Below are positions 1 through 6,313 of a DNA stretch of 7,692 nt, one piece after another. Numbering within the stretch: the stretch's first letter is position 1; the number at the start of each line of letters is the position of its first letter. The notes under the pieces are model-generated. The model was given only the letters and a program-made list of their open reading frames with translations. It had not been told where the DNA came from and did not search any database. Both the position numbers and the translations under genes were made by a program. The stretch is taken from NCBI GenBank assembly GCA_021841725.1, contig JAKCEC010000058.1, positions 1 through 7,692 of the forward strand. Reading direction: 5' to 3'. The stretch comes from Actinomycetes bacterium (GTDB lineage: Bacteria; Actinomycetota; Acidimicrobiia; Acidimicrobiales; RAAP-2).

Positions 1-161
1 AGGTACAGCGGCGTCGAGGACGTCTTCGCCGTGCGTGCGCTCGCCCCGCTCACGCGGGCGCCCGTGGCGAACAGCGCCACGGTCAGCGGGAGGACGGCGA
101 GACGACGCAGGGTGGATCCGGTCACGCGTGAACGGACGGGGTGGGATGGGGAGTTGGTCAT
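1..161 (-). CDS. N-terminal part of an exported protein of unknown function (runs off left edge)
   Basis: Reading the minus strand from an ATG at 161-159 gives 53 complete codons without a stop to the window edge. The translation begins MTNSPSHPVRSRVTGS and looks like a signal peptide. It has a positively charged N-region (Arg10, Arg12, and the pair RR at about 18-19) and a hydrophobic core LAVLPLTVALFATGA (about 20-34). A small-residue stretch, VSGASA, follows and would suit signal peptidase I cleavage just before RTAKTSS. The RR pair directly before the core is only a weak match to a twin-arginine motif, so Sec export is more likely. No lipobox cysteine is seen. The mature protein is almost entirely outside the window, so its function cannot be called. 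The gene is divergent from hrcA. The start is uncertain because no strong Shine-Dalgarno precedes it; a GTG 12 codons downstream is an alternative. Confidence 0.6.
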   Translation of the reverse strand, partial: MTNSPSHPVRSRVTGSTLRRLAVLPLTVALFATGARVSGASARTAKTSSTPLY

Positions 162-228
162 GCGCCCACGGTACGGAGGGCGAATGTGGTCACCGTGACG
201 CCCGCGTGACTAACGCGCACCGCGCGAC

Positions 229-260
229 TAATGGTTTCGACAAGGGAGGATAATGTTTCG
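229..260. repeat. Direct repeat TAATG(G)TTTCG in the divergent intergenic region
   Basis: TAATGGTTTCG at 229-239 recurs as TAATGTTTCG at 251-260, identical except for one extra G. The copies start 22 bases apart, about two helical turns, with an 11-base spacer that includes the purine-rich stretch GGGAGGA. Such AT-rich words are uncommon in this GC-rich sequence. The location between two divergent genes suggests a regulator site, or duplicated -10-like elements (GATAAT at 249-254 resembles a -10 box, but no matching -35 is seen). The repeat itself is seen directly; a regulatory role is inferred. Confidence 0.4.
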
Positions 261-328
261 CTAAGACGCCACGACGCGCACCGGAGCGGACGCCCCCCGG
301 GTCCCGGGCGCGCGCGGGCACCCCGGCG

Positions 329-355
329 CTAGCACTCGGTAGAATTGAGTGCCAA
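329..355 (+). promoter_or_regulatory. CIRCE operator (HrcA binding site)
   Basis: The half-sites CTAGCACTC (329-337) and GAGTGCCAA (347-355) are separated by exactly 9 bases (GGTAGAATT). The CIRCE consensus is TTAGCACTC-N9-GAGTGCTAA, so each half matches at 8 of 9 positions and the inner 6-base arms GCACTC/GAGTGC are perfectly complementary. The site ends 12 bases before the hrcA start codon, the expected place for HrcA autoregulation. TAGAAT at 340-345, inside the spacer, could be the -10 element, so bound HrcA would block RNA polymerase directly. No convincing -35 is seen around 316-322, so the promoter position remains an inference. In mRNA the inverted repeat could also form a short hairpin. 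Confidence 0.93.
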
Positions 356-356
356 C

Positions 357-363
357 AAGGAGG
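357..363 (+). promoter_or_regulatory. Shine-Dalgarno of hrcA
   Basis: AAGGAGG lies 4 bases before the ATG at 368, and begins right after the CIRCE. This near-ideal ribosome binding site fixes the hrcA start. It is also the strongest ribosome binding site within the operon, whose later genes mostly rely on overlapping stop and start codons. Confidence 0.8.
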
Positions 364-367
364 AAAG

Positions 368-1417
368 ATGGCTCGTCGCGCGAGTGCACCCGCAACCGAT
401 GATCTCGACGCTCGCAAGGCCACCATCCTCGAGGCGGTGGTGTCGGAGCACATCGACACGAACCAACCCGTGGGGTCCTCCTCGGTCGCCTCCAGCGCCG
501 AGTTGGGCGTCTCGCCGGCGACGGTGCGCTCCGAGATGGTCTCGCTCGAGCGCGAGGGGTACCTGGCCCAACCCCACACCTCGGCCGGACGTATCCCCAC
601 CGACAAGGGGTACCGCTACTTCGTCGACCACCTCTCGAGCGGCGTGCTGGGCGCGGCCCAACAACACCAGGTCCGTGACTTCTTCGCCACGGTGCGCGGC
701 GAGGTCGAGGACGTGCTCGAACAGACCTCGACGCTCCTGAGTCAGATGACCAGTTACACCGCGGTGGTGGTGGCCGCGACGCACGCGCACGCCTCCATCT
801 TGTCGGCCCAGCTGGTGAACATCGACGCCCGCCACCAGTTACTCGTGACGGTGTTCTCCGACGGTTCGGTGGTCAAGCATTCCCTCACCCCGCCCTACGA
901 CGTCGACTTCGAGACCTGCGCGGAGGCCTCGCGCCAACTCAACGCCCTCCTCATCGGCACCACCCTCGAGACCCTGGTGCAGGTACCCTCGCGCCACGAC
1001 CACGTGGCGCACCTGGTGCGCGACGCGGTGGCCGCCCTGCACGCCCAGCAACCCGCCACCGACGGTGACCGGGTCTTCATCGGGGGTAGTTCGCGCGTGG
1101 CCGATTCCTTCGACGGGGTCGAGACGGTGCGCAAGGTGCTCTCGATCCTCGAGCAGGAACTCCTGGTGGTCACCCTGGTCCAGGACATGCTCGATCGGGG
1201 GCTCTCGGTGGCCATCGGCACCGAGAACGGTTTTGAACCGTTGTCCACCTGCGCGGTGGTGGTGGCCCCGGTGACGATCGACGGGGCCCCGGCCGGTGCG
1301 GTCGGACTGCTGGGGCCGACGCGGATGAAGTACCAAGAAGCGATGGCGGCCGCCAGCGCGGTCTCCCAACACCTAGCACGCCACTTCGGTGGAGACGAGG
1401 AACATGCCCACCACTGA
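368..1417 (+). CDS. hrcA: Heat-inducible transcription repressor HrcA
   Basis: HrcA represses heat-shock genes by binding CIRCE operators as a dimer; in well-studied species its activity depends on GroEL. The 349-residue product has the usual family length. Residues 12-80 form the N-terminal winged-helix DNA-binding domain: LGVSPATVRSEMVSLEREGY (46-65) is the recognition-helix region, followed by the family signature PHTSAGRIPTDKGYR (69-83), closely matching PHTSAGR-P--KGYR in known HrcA. The remainder is the GAF-like and dimerisation part, with the conserved late segments SILEQELL and GTENG. The C-terminus ends in a His-rich tail (EEHAHH). The ATG at 368 has an excellent Shine-Dalgarno and a CIRCE directly upstream, which supports autoregulation. 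The last 14 bases overlap dnaJ. Confidence 0.97.
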   Translation: MARRASAPATDDLDARKATILEAVVSEHIDTNQPVGSSSVASSAELGVSPATVRSEMVSLEREGYLAQPHTSAGRIPTDKGYRYFVDHLSSGVLGAAQQHQVRDFFATVRGEVEDVLEQTSTLLSQMTSYTAVVVAATHAHASILSAQLVNIDARHQLLVTVFSDGSVVKHSLTPPYDVDFETCAEASRQLNALLIGTTLETLVQVPSRHDHVAHLVRDAVAALHAQQPATDGDRVFIGGSSRVADSFDGVETVRKVLSILEQELLVVTLVQDMLDRGLSVAIGTENGFEPLSTCAVVVAPVTIDGAPAGAVGLLGPTRMKYQEAMAAASAVSQHLARHFGGDEEHAHH

Positions 1418-2504
1418 TCTCTACGAAATCTTGGAAGTCGAGCGCAACGTCTCGCCCGAGGACTTGAAGAAGGCCTACCGGCGCCTGGCTCGCCAGTTGC
1501 ACCCCGACGCCAATCCGGGTGACGCCCACTCCGAGGCGCGCTTCAAGGAGGTCTCACAGGCCTACGAGATCCTGTCGGACCCCGAGCGGCGCGCGAACTA
1601 CGACCGCTTCGGTCAGGACGTGGGTGCGGGGGGCAATCCCTTCGGCGCCGGGTCGGTCCAGGACATCTTCGATATGTTCTTCGGCGGCATGGGCGCGCGC
1701 GCCCCCCAGCGCCGCGGCCCCCAGCCCGGACCCGACGCCGAGGTGGGCGTGGAGATCACCCTCGAAGAGGCGGCCTTCGGCGTCACCCGCGAGATCACCG
1801 TCACCTTGCCCCAGCGCTGCGCCACGTGCGAGGGCTCGGGGTGCGCCCCGGGCACCTCTCCGACCACCTGTCTGGAGTGCGCCGGACTGGGCGAGGTGCG
1901 CCGGGTGCGCAACTCCATCCTGGGTCAGATGATGACGACGACCCCCTGCCCCCGGTGCAACGGGACGGGCTCGCGGATCGAGACGCCCTGCGACACCTGT
2001 CACGGCGAGGGGCGCACCAACGCCACCTCGACGCTCAGCATCCAGATACCGGCGGGGGTCGAGGACGGCTCGACGATGCGCCTGGCGGACCGCGGGCCCG
2101 CGGGTCTGCGCGGGGGTCCGAACGGGCGCCTCTTCGTGCACCTGAGCGTGGCCAGCGACGAGCGTTTCGAGCGTCACGGCGACGACCTGCATCACGAGGC
2201 GCATATCTCCTTCACCCAGGCGGCGCTCGGCGCCCCGATCGAGGTCGCCACCCTGCGCGGGGTGCTCAGCCTCGAGGTCGAGCCCGGCAGCGCGTCGGGC
2301 ACGGTGCAGCGCATCAAGCACGAGGGGGTCCAGCACTTGCACGGGCGCGGTCGCGGCGACCTCTACGTACACTTGGTCGTCGACGTGCCCCGCGAGCTCG
2401 ACGACGTGGAGCGCGACCTCCTGCGTCAGTTGGCCGAGCACCGCGGTGAGGTGGTGGCCGAGCACCACGGGGCGGGTCTCTTTCGCAAACGGGCGAAGCG
2501 ATGA
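1404..2504 (+). CDS. dnaJ: Molecular chaperone DnaJ (Hsp40), actinobacterial DnaJ2 position
   Basis: DnaJ delivers unfolded clients to DnaK in the cytoplasm and stimulates its ATPase. The 366-residue product has all class A domains. The J domain is at 1-70 with HPD at 33-35. A short Gly/Phe region (about 72-98, including FGGMGAR) follows. The zinc-binding domain at about 139-203 has four intact CxxCxGxG repeats (CATCEGSG, CLECAGLG, CPRCNGTG, CDTCHGEG). The C-terminal substrate-binding and dimerisation domains complete it. I chose the ATG at 1404 because MPTTDLYEILEV aligns with known DnaJ N-termini and GAGG precedes it; an in-frame GTG at 1389 would add five residues. It overlaps the hrcA end by 14 bases, suggesting translational coupling. 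The neighbouring hrcA and the absence of grpE and dnaK match the second dnaJ copy of actinobacteria (dnaJ2); whether this genome has another copy cannot be seen. Confidence 0.96.
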   Translation: MPTTDLYEILEVERNVSPEDLKKAYRRLARQLHPDANPGDAHSEARFKEVSQAYEILSDPERRANYDRFGQDVGAGGNPFGAGSVQDIFDMFFGGMGARAPQRRGPQPGPDAEVGVEITLEEAAFGVTREITVTLPQRCATCEGSGCAPGTSPTTCLECAGLGEVRRVRNSILGQMMTTTPCPRCNGTGSRIETPCDTCHGEGRTNATSTLSIQIPAGVEDGSTMRLADRGPAGLRGGPNGRLFVHLSVASDERFERHGDDLHHEAHISFTQAALGAPIEVATLRGVLSLEVEPGSASGTVQRIKHEGVQHLHGRGRGDLYVHLVVDVPRELDDVERDLLRQLAEHRGEVVAEHHGAGLFRKRAKR

Positions 2505-3211
2505 CCCAGCAGTGGGCGCGCCGCGTCGCCGCCCTGACCCAACTGCGGGTCACCGACATCACCGCTCCCGTGCTCAGCCGCGACGACGACCACCACCTGC
2601 GTCGCGTGCTGCGGGCCCGCGAGGGCGAAGAGCTCGTGCTCGGTGACGGCCGCGGCGCCTGGCGCTTCGCGCGCGTGGGGGTCCACGGCCTCGAGGGGCT
2701 CGAGGACGTCTGTCGCGACGAACCCGCACCGACCACGACGCTGTACCTCGCGCCCCTGAAGGGCGAGCGCGGGGAGTGGGCGGTCGCCAAGGCCACCGAG
2801 GTCGGGGTGAGCGAGATCGTGCCCCTGGTGAGTGAGCGCCTCGCGCTCAGGTTCCGGGGCGAGGCCCGCGACAAGGTGCTCCAGCGCTGGCGGCGCATCG
2901 CCGCCGAGGTGGCCGGACAGTGCCGTCGCAGTTACGACCTGGTCGTCGCCGAGCCGGTGACGCCGCGCGAGGTGCCCGCGCACGTGGCGGTGGCCGACTT
3001 CACCGGCAGCGGCGACTGGCGCGGCGTGCGCGCGGTGGCGGTGGGCCCCGAGGGGGGCTGGGGCGCCGACGAGTGGGACCCCGCGCGACGGCGCGTCTCG
3101 CTGGGTCCGAGCGTCCTACGAGGGGAAACGGCCGCGGTGGTGGCCGGAGCCCTCGTCACGTTCACGAACGGTTCATGGGGATTTACCGTAGGGGGCGACG
3201 AGAATGGGTAA
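2501..3211 (+). CDS. rsmE: 16S rRNA (uracil(1498)-N3)-methyltransferase RsmE
   Basis: RsmE uses S-adenosylmethionine to methylate N3 of U1498 in helix 44 of 16S rRNA, acting on assembled 30S subunits. The 236-residue product fits the family. The N-terminal RNA-binding PUA-like part includes HHLRRVLRAREGE (about 31-43). The C-terminal SPOUT methyltransferase part shows the conserved LKGERGEWAVAKATEVGV (86-103), a QCRRS element (from Gln140) where many relatives have EQSGR, VGPEGGW (from about 181), and the knot-forming LGPSVLRGETAA (201-212). The last two line the SAM pocket in the family. The ATG overlaps the dnaJ stop as ATGA, so translation is probably coupled. A 15-base gap, the only one in the operon, separates it from the HIT gene. 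Confidence 0.94.
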   Translation: MTQQWARRVAALTQLRVTDITAPVLSRDDDHHLRRVLRAREGEELVLGDGRGAWRFARVGVHGLEGLEDVCRDEPAPTTTLYLAPLKGERGEWAVAKATEVGVSEIVPLVSERLALRFRGEARDKVLQRWRRIAAEVAGQCRRSYDLVVAEPVTPREVPAHVAVADFTGSGDWRGVRAVAVGPEGGWGADEWDPARRRVSLGPSVLRGETAAVVAGALVTFTNGSWGFTVGGDENG

Positions 3212-3226
3212 TGATGAGAGCAACAC

Positions 3227-3571
3227 ATGACTGAGTGCCTCTTCTGCAAAATCGTCGCCGGCGAGATTCCCTCCACGCCAGTGGCGCAGAGCGAGTCCTC
3301 GTTGGCGATCCGCGATATCGACCCCCAGGCACCGACGCACGTGTTGGTGATCCCCAAGACTCACGTGACCAGCGCCGACCACGTGACCCTCGAGCACGGG
3401 GGCGTCGTGGACGACCTGGTGCTGCTGGCCCAGCGCGTCGCCGATCTCGAGGGGGTGCGCGAGAGCGGGTACCGCCTCGTGATGAACGTGGGCGTCGACG
3501 CGCAGATGAGCGTCGCGCACCTGCACCTGCACGTACTGGGTGGACGAAGGATGGAGTGGCCCCCCGGATGA
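3227..3571 (+). CDS. HIT-family (HINT-like) purine nucleotide phosphoramidase/hydrolase
   Basis: HIT proteins of the HINT branch hydrolyse phosphoramidate or related bonds on purine nucleotides; the physiological substrate in bacteria is usually unclear. The 114-residue product is a complete single-domain HIT protein. It starts with CLFCKIVAGEIP (C4 and C7, a CxxC pair found in many bacterial members). The middle has the substrate-pocket segment HVLVIPKTHV. The histidine triad HLHLH is at 98-102, with His100 the expected nucleophile, followed by VLGGRRMEWPPG, the typical HINT C-terminus. The ATG at 3227 follows a 15-base gap with only a weak GAGAG ribosome site. Its stop overlaps the phoH start (ATGA). 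A HIT gene between rsmE and phoH is common in actinobacteria. Confidence 0.93.
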   Translation: MTECLFCKIVAGEIPSTPVAQSESSLAIRDIDPQAPTHVLVIPKTHVTSADHVTLEHGGVVDDLVLLAQRVADLEGVRESGYRLVMNVGVDAQMSVAHLHLHVLGGRRMEWPPG

Positions 3572-4533
3572 CCTTTGATGCCGCGGCCGACGAGGCCCTC
3601 ATGGCGACCACCTACGTGCCCAATACTCACCTGATGTCGGGGCTGCTCGGTCCGCGCGACGAACACCTACGGGTCATCGAACGGTCCTTTCCGCATTCCA
3701 AGATCCGCGTGCAGGGTAATCAGATCTCGGTCGCGGGTCCCGACGCCGCCACCGTGCTGCGACTCTTCGACGAACTGGTCCTGGTGCTCGAGAGCGGCCA
3801 GAGCCTCGACCCGGTCAAGATCTCGCGCACCGTCGACATGGTCGCCGACGACCTGCGACCCTCGGAGGTACTGCGCCACGAAGTCGTGCGCGGCGCCAAG
3901 GGTAAGCCGATCCGACCCTCCACGGCCGGACAGAAGCGCTACACCGACGCCATCGAGCGCTCGATCATCACCTTCGGCATCGGGCCCGCCGGCACCGGCA
4001 AGAGTTACCTCGCGGTGGCCGCGGCGGTCCAGGCGCTGCACCGACGCCAGGTGCACCGCATCGTCTTGACGCGCCCCGCGGTGGAGGCGGGTGAGCACCT
4101 GGGTTTCTTGCCCGGCGACCTCATGGCCAAGGTCGACCCCTACCTGCGGCCCCTCTACGACGCGCTCTACGACATGGTGGGTCCCGACGGCGCGCAGCGC
4201 CTCATCGCCAACGGCACCATCGAGGTGGCGCCGCTCGCCTTCATGCGCGGTCGCACCCTGAACGACTCCTTCATCATCCTCGACGAAGCCCAGAACACCA
4301 CGCCCGAGCAGATGAAGATGTTCTTGACGCGCATCGGATTCAACGCCAAGGCGGTCATCACCGGTGACGTCACCCAGATCGACCTCAACGGCAAACCCTC
4401 GGGCCTGACCTCCATCGAGAACATCCTCGGACGCATCGAGGACATCTCCTTCGTGCACCTGGGGGCCAAGGACGTCGTGCGTCACCGCATCGTGGCCGAC
4501 ATCGTGGCCGCCTACGACCGCCACACCAACTGA
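3568..4533 (+). CDS. phoH: PhoH family ATPase (PhoH-like, linked to RNA metabolism)
   Basis: PhoH proteins are P-loop ATPases related to the N-terminal half of helicase superfamily 1. They were first linked to phosphate starvation in E. coli, but their conserved pairing with ybeY suggests a role in RNA or ribosome processing; no exact reaction is settled. The 321-residue product shows an N-terminal KH-like segment (about 27-70, IRVQGNQISVAGPDAATVLRL region). Walker A GPAGTGKS is at 139-146 and Walker B LDEAQN at 238-243. A sensor-like segment VITGDVTQIDL and a late VVRHRIV arginine region follow. The ATG at 3568 overlaps the HIT stop as ATGA and is chosen for that coupling; an ATG at 3601 is possible but would have no such linkage. 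The gene ends one base into ybeY (TGATG). Confidence 0.94.
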   Translation: MTFDAAADEALMATTYVPNTHLMSGLLGPRDEHLRVIERSFPHSKIRVQGNQISVAGPDAATVLRLFDELVLVLESGQSLDPVKISRTVDMVADDLRPSEVLRHEVVRGAKGKPIRPSTAGQKRYTDAIERSIITFGIGPAGTGKSYLAVAAAVQALHRRQVHRIVLTRPAVEAGEHLGFLPGDLMAKVDPYLRPLYDALYDMVGPDGAQRLIANGTIEVAPLAFMRGRTLNDSFIILDEAQNTTPEQMKMFLTRIGFNAKAVITGDVTQIDLNGKPSGLTSIENILGRIEDISFVHLGAKDVVRHRIVADIVAAYDRHTN

Positions 4534-5036
4534 TGATCGACATCTACGCCGCCGACGAGCAGACCGAGTTCAGCGTGGACCTCGAACGATGGAGCGAGCT
4601 CTGCCGTTCGGCCCTGGTCGAAGAGGGCGTACGCGGCCTCGCCGAGGTGTCCCTGATCTTTACCGGCGAGGCGGCGATGGCCGAGCTCAACGAGCAGTTC
4701 ATGGGCAAGCACGGTCCCACCGACGTGCTCTCGTTCCCCATTGACGCCGAACCCGACCCCACCGGACGCACCCCCGACGCCGGCGGGACGGGACCGGGCG
4801 AACCCCCCAGCGCCGATATCCCCCAGCTGGTCGGGGACATCGTGATCTGCCCGAATGTTGCCGCGCGTCACGCCCTCGAACACGGGTGCTCCTTCGAGGA
4901 CGAGGTGGCCCTGCTCATCGTGCACGGGGTCCTGCACCTGCGCGGGTGGGACCACGTGATCGACGAGGAGGCCGAGCGGATGGAGGCGCGCGAACGAGAG
5001 CTGCTGGCGCGTCACTACCGCTCGAACGCGTCGTGA
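4533..5036 (+). CDS. ybeY: Endoribonuclease YbeY (16S rRNA 3'-end maturation, ribosome quality control)
   Basis: YbeY is a zinc-dependent single-strand endoribonuclease. It is implicated in 16S rRNA 3'-end maturation and, in E. coli, in degradation of defective 70S ribosomes together with RNase R. The 167-residue product carries the diagnostic metal site HGVLHLRGWDH at 131-141 (His131, His135, His141). Further conserved segments are LNEQFMGKHGPTDVLSFP (about 52-69) and GDIVIC (101-106). The loop between these two is enlarged and rich in Pro, Gly and Asp (about residues 70-100), with no obvious domain. The start ATG shares one base with the phoH stop (TGATG), and its stop overlaps the next gene's GTG (GTGA). 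The phoH-ybeY-corC-era order is a classic conserved neighbourhood. Confidence 0.95.
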   Translation: MIDIYAADEQTEFSVDLERWSELCRSALVEEGVRGLAEVSLIFTGEAAMAELNEQFMGKHGPTDVLSFPIDAEPDPTGRTPDAGGTGPGEPPSADIPQLVGDIVICPNVAARHALEHGCSFEDEVALLIVHGVLHLRGWDHVIDEEAERMEARERELLARHYRSNAS

Positions 5037-6313
5037 TCGGCGCCGCCTGGACCCGCTCGGACAGCGCCCTGTCGCTCAGCGTCCTGGTGTTGCTCGTGTT
5101 CTCGGGCTTCTTCGCCATGGCCGAGACGTCGCTGGTGCGCATGAACAAGAGCCGGGCGCGCTCGCTCAAAGAACAGGACAAGCGCGGCGCGCGCGCCCTG
5201 GTGAAGCTGACCGAGGCGCCCGAGCGCTTCCTCAACCCGCTGCTGCTACTGGTGCTCATTTGTCAGCTGGTCTCGGCGACCATGGTGGGCGTGCTGGCGT
5301 CCCACCTCTTCGGCGCGGCGGGTCTCCTGATCTCCACCGTCGGCGAGGTGGTCGTCATCTTCGTCATCTTCGAGGCCATCCCCAAGAACTTCGCGGTGCA
5401 GCACCCCGACGCCGCGGCGCTGGCGACCGCGCCGGTGGTGGCGGCGTTGTTGAACTTCTGGCCCGTCAAGTGGCTGTCGACCCTGCTCCTCTCGGTCGCC
5501 CAGGGGGCGATTCGCGTCTTCTTCGGCGGGGGGGTCGGCGTGGCGCGCATGACCGAGGACGAGGTTCTGGCGATGGCCGACGTCGCCCACGAGGACGAGG
5601 CCATCGAACGCGACGAGCGTAACTTCATCCGCAGCGTTATCGAGTTCGGCGACACCATCGTGCGCGAGGTCATGGTGCCGCGCATCGACATGGTCGACGT
5701 CTCGGCCGAGGCGACGATCCGCCACGCGCTCGACACCGCCATCGAGACCGGTCGCTCGCGCCTGCCGGTACTGGGCGAGGGGGTGGACGACGTGGTGGGC
5801 ATCGTCAACCTGCGCCACCTGGCGGGCCTGGTGGCCGTGGGCAAGGGCGACGAGATCGTGCGCGACCACATGGCCGAGGCCTCCTTCGTGCCCGAGACCA
5901 AGCGGGTGGCGTCGCTGCTGACCCAGATTCGTCAGGGCACCAGTCACCTCTTCGTGGTGGTCGACGAGTACGGCGGGACCGCGGGTCTCGTCACCTTGGA
6001 GGACATCCTCGAAGAGCTGGTGGGCGAGATCACCGACGAATCCGACCTGCCCCAGGAGGACGAGGTGGAGGTGGTCGAGGGCGCCGGGCTGGTCGTGAGC
6101 GGCCGCCTCAACATCGACGACGTCAACAACGACTACGACCTGGACCTGCCCAAGGACGGCTGGGACACCGTCGGGGGCCTGGTCCTCGACCTCGCCGGCG
6201 GCGTGCCCACCCAGGGCGACGTCCTCGAGGTGGACGACTACACCCTGACCGTCGTGCGCATGGACGGGCGACGGATCGAAGAAGTACTCATCGAGAAACG
6301 AGACCTCCAGTGA
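5033..6313 (+). CDS. CNNM/CBS-domain membrane protein, CorC/HlyC family (likely Mg2+/Co2+ transport)
   Basis: Members have a DUF21/CNNM transmembrane domain, a CBS pair that binds adenine nucleotides, and a C-terminal CorC/HlyC domain; characterised relatives export or regulate Mg2+ and Co2+. Older annotations call them hemolysins, which is not supported functionally. The 426-residue product has all parts. TM1 is about 13-30 (LSVLVLLVFSGFFAMAETS), TM2 about 67-94, TM3 about 96-118 with the FEAIPKNFA motif, and TM4 about 130-165. The CBS pair spans about 212-335, from EVMVPRIDM to the signature DEYGGTAGLVTLEDILEELVGEI starting at Asp311. The CorC/HlyC domain is about 344-420. The GTG at 5033 is chosen because it overlaps the ybeY stop (GTGA) and sits just before TM1; the frame is open further upstream, but that stretch lies inside ybeY and is Arg/Ala-rich shadow sequence. 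The stop overlaps the era start (GTGA). Confidence 0.93.
   Translation: MIGAAWTRSDSALSLSVLVLLVFSGFFAMAETSLVRMNKSRARSLKEQDKRGARALVKLTEAPERFLNPLLLLVLICQLVSATMVGVLASHLFGAAGLLISTVGEVVVIFVIFEAIPKNFAVQHPDAAALATAPVVAALLNFWPVKWLSTLLLSVAQGAIRVFFGGGVGVARMTEDEVLAMADVAHEDEAIERDERNFIRSVIEFGDTIVREVMVPRIDMVDVSAEATIRHALDTAIETGRSRLPVLGEGVDDVVGIVNLRHLAGLVAVGKGDEIVRDHMAEASFVPETKRVASLLTQIRQGTSHLFVVVDEYGGTAGLVTLEDILEELVGEITDESDLPQEDEVEVVEGAGLVVSGRLNIDDVNNDYDLDLPKDGWDTVGGLVLDLAGGVPTQGDVLEVDDYTLTVVRMDGRRIEEVLIEKRDLQ

Noticed and set aside
35..253. Plus-strand frame of 72 codons near the left edge
   Set aside because: It overlaps the signal-peptide-coding start on the other strand, is Arg/Gly-rich without recognisable features, and lacks a ribosome site.
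1389..1403. GTG start for dnaJ five codons upstream
   Set aside because: The ATG at 1404 gives the normal DnaJ N-terminus and places HPD at 33-35; the earlier GTG has no better ribosome site.
1554..2468. Open frame of 304 codons on the minus strand
   Set aside because: It is antisense to dnaJ, which has intact J-domain and zinc-finger motifs; the reverse translation is low-complexity Ala/Gly/Arg sequence.
3235..3567. Upstream extension of the phoH frame
   Set aside because: This part overlaps the HIT gene almost entirely and is Arg-rich shadow sequence; the ATG at 3568 overlaps the HIT stop and begins PhoH-like sequence.
4886..5032. Upstream extension of the CNNM/CBS protein frame
   Set aside because: It lies inside ybeY and encodes Arg/Gly-rich residues unlike the family; the GTG at 5033 begins just before the first membrane helix.
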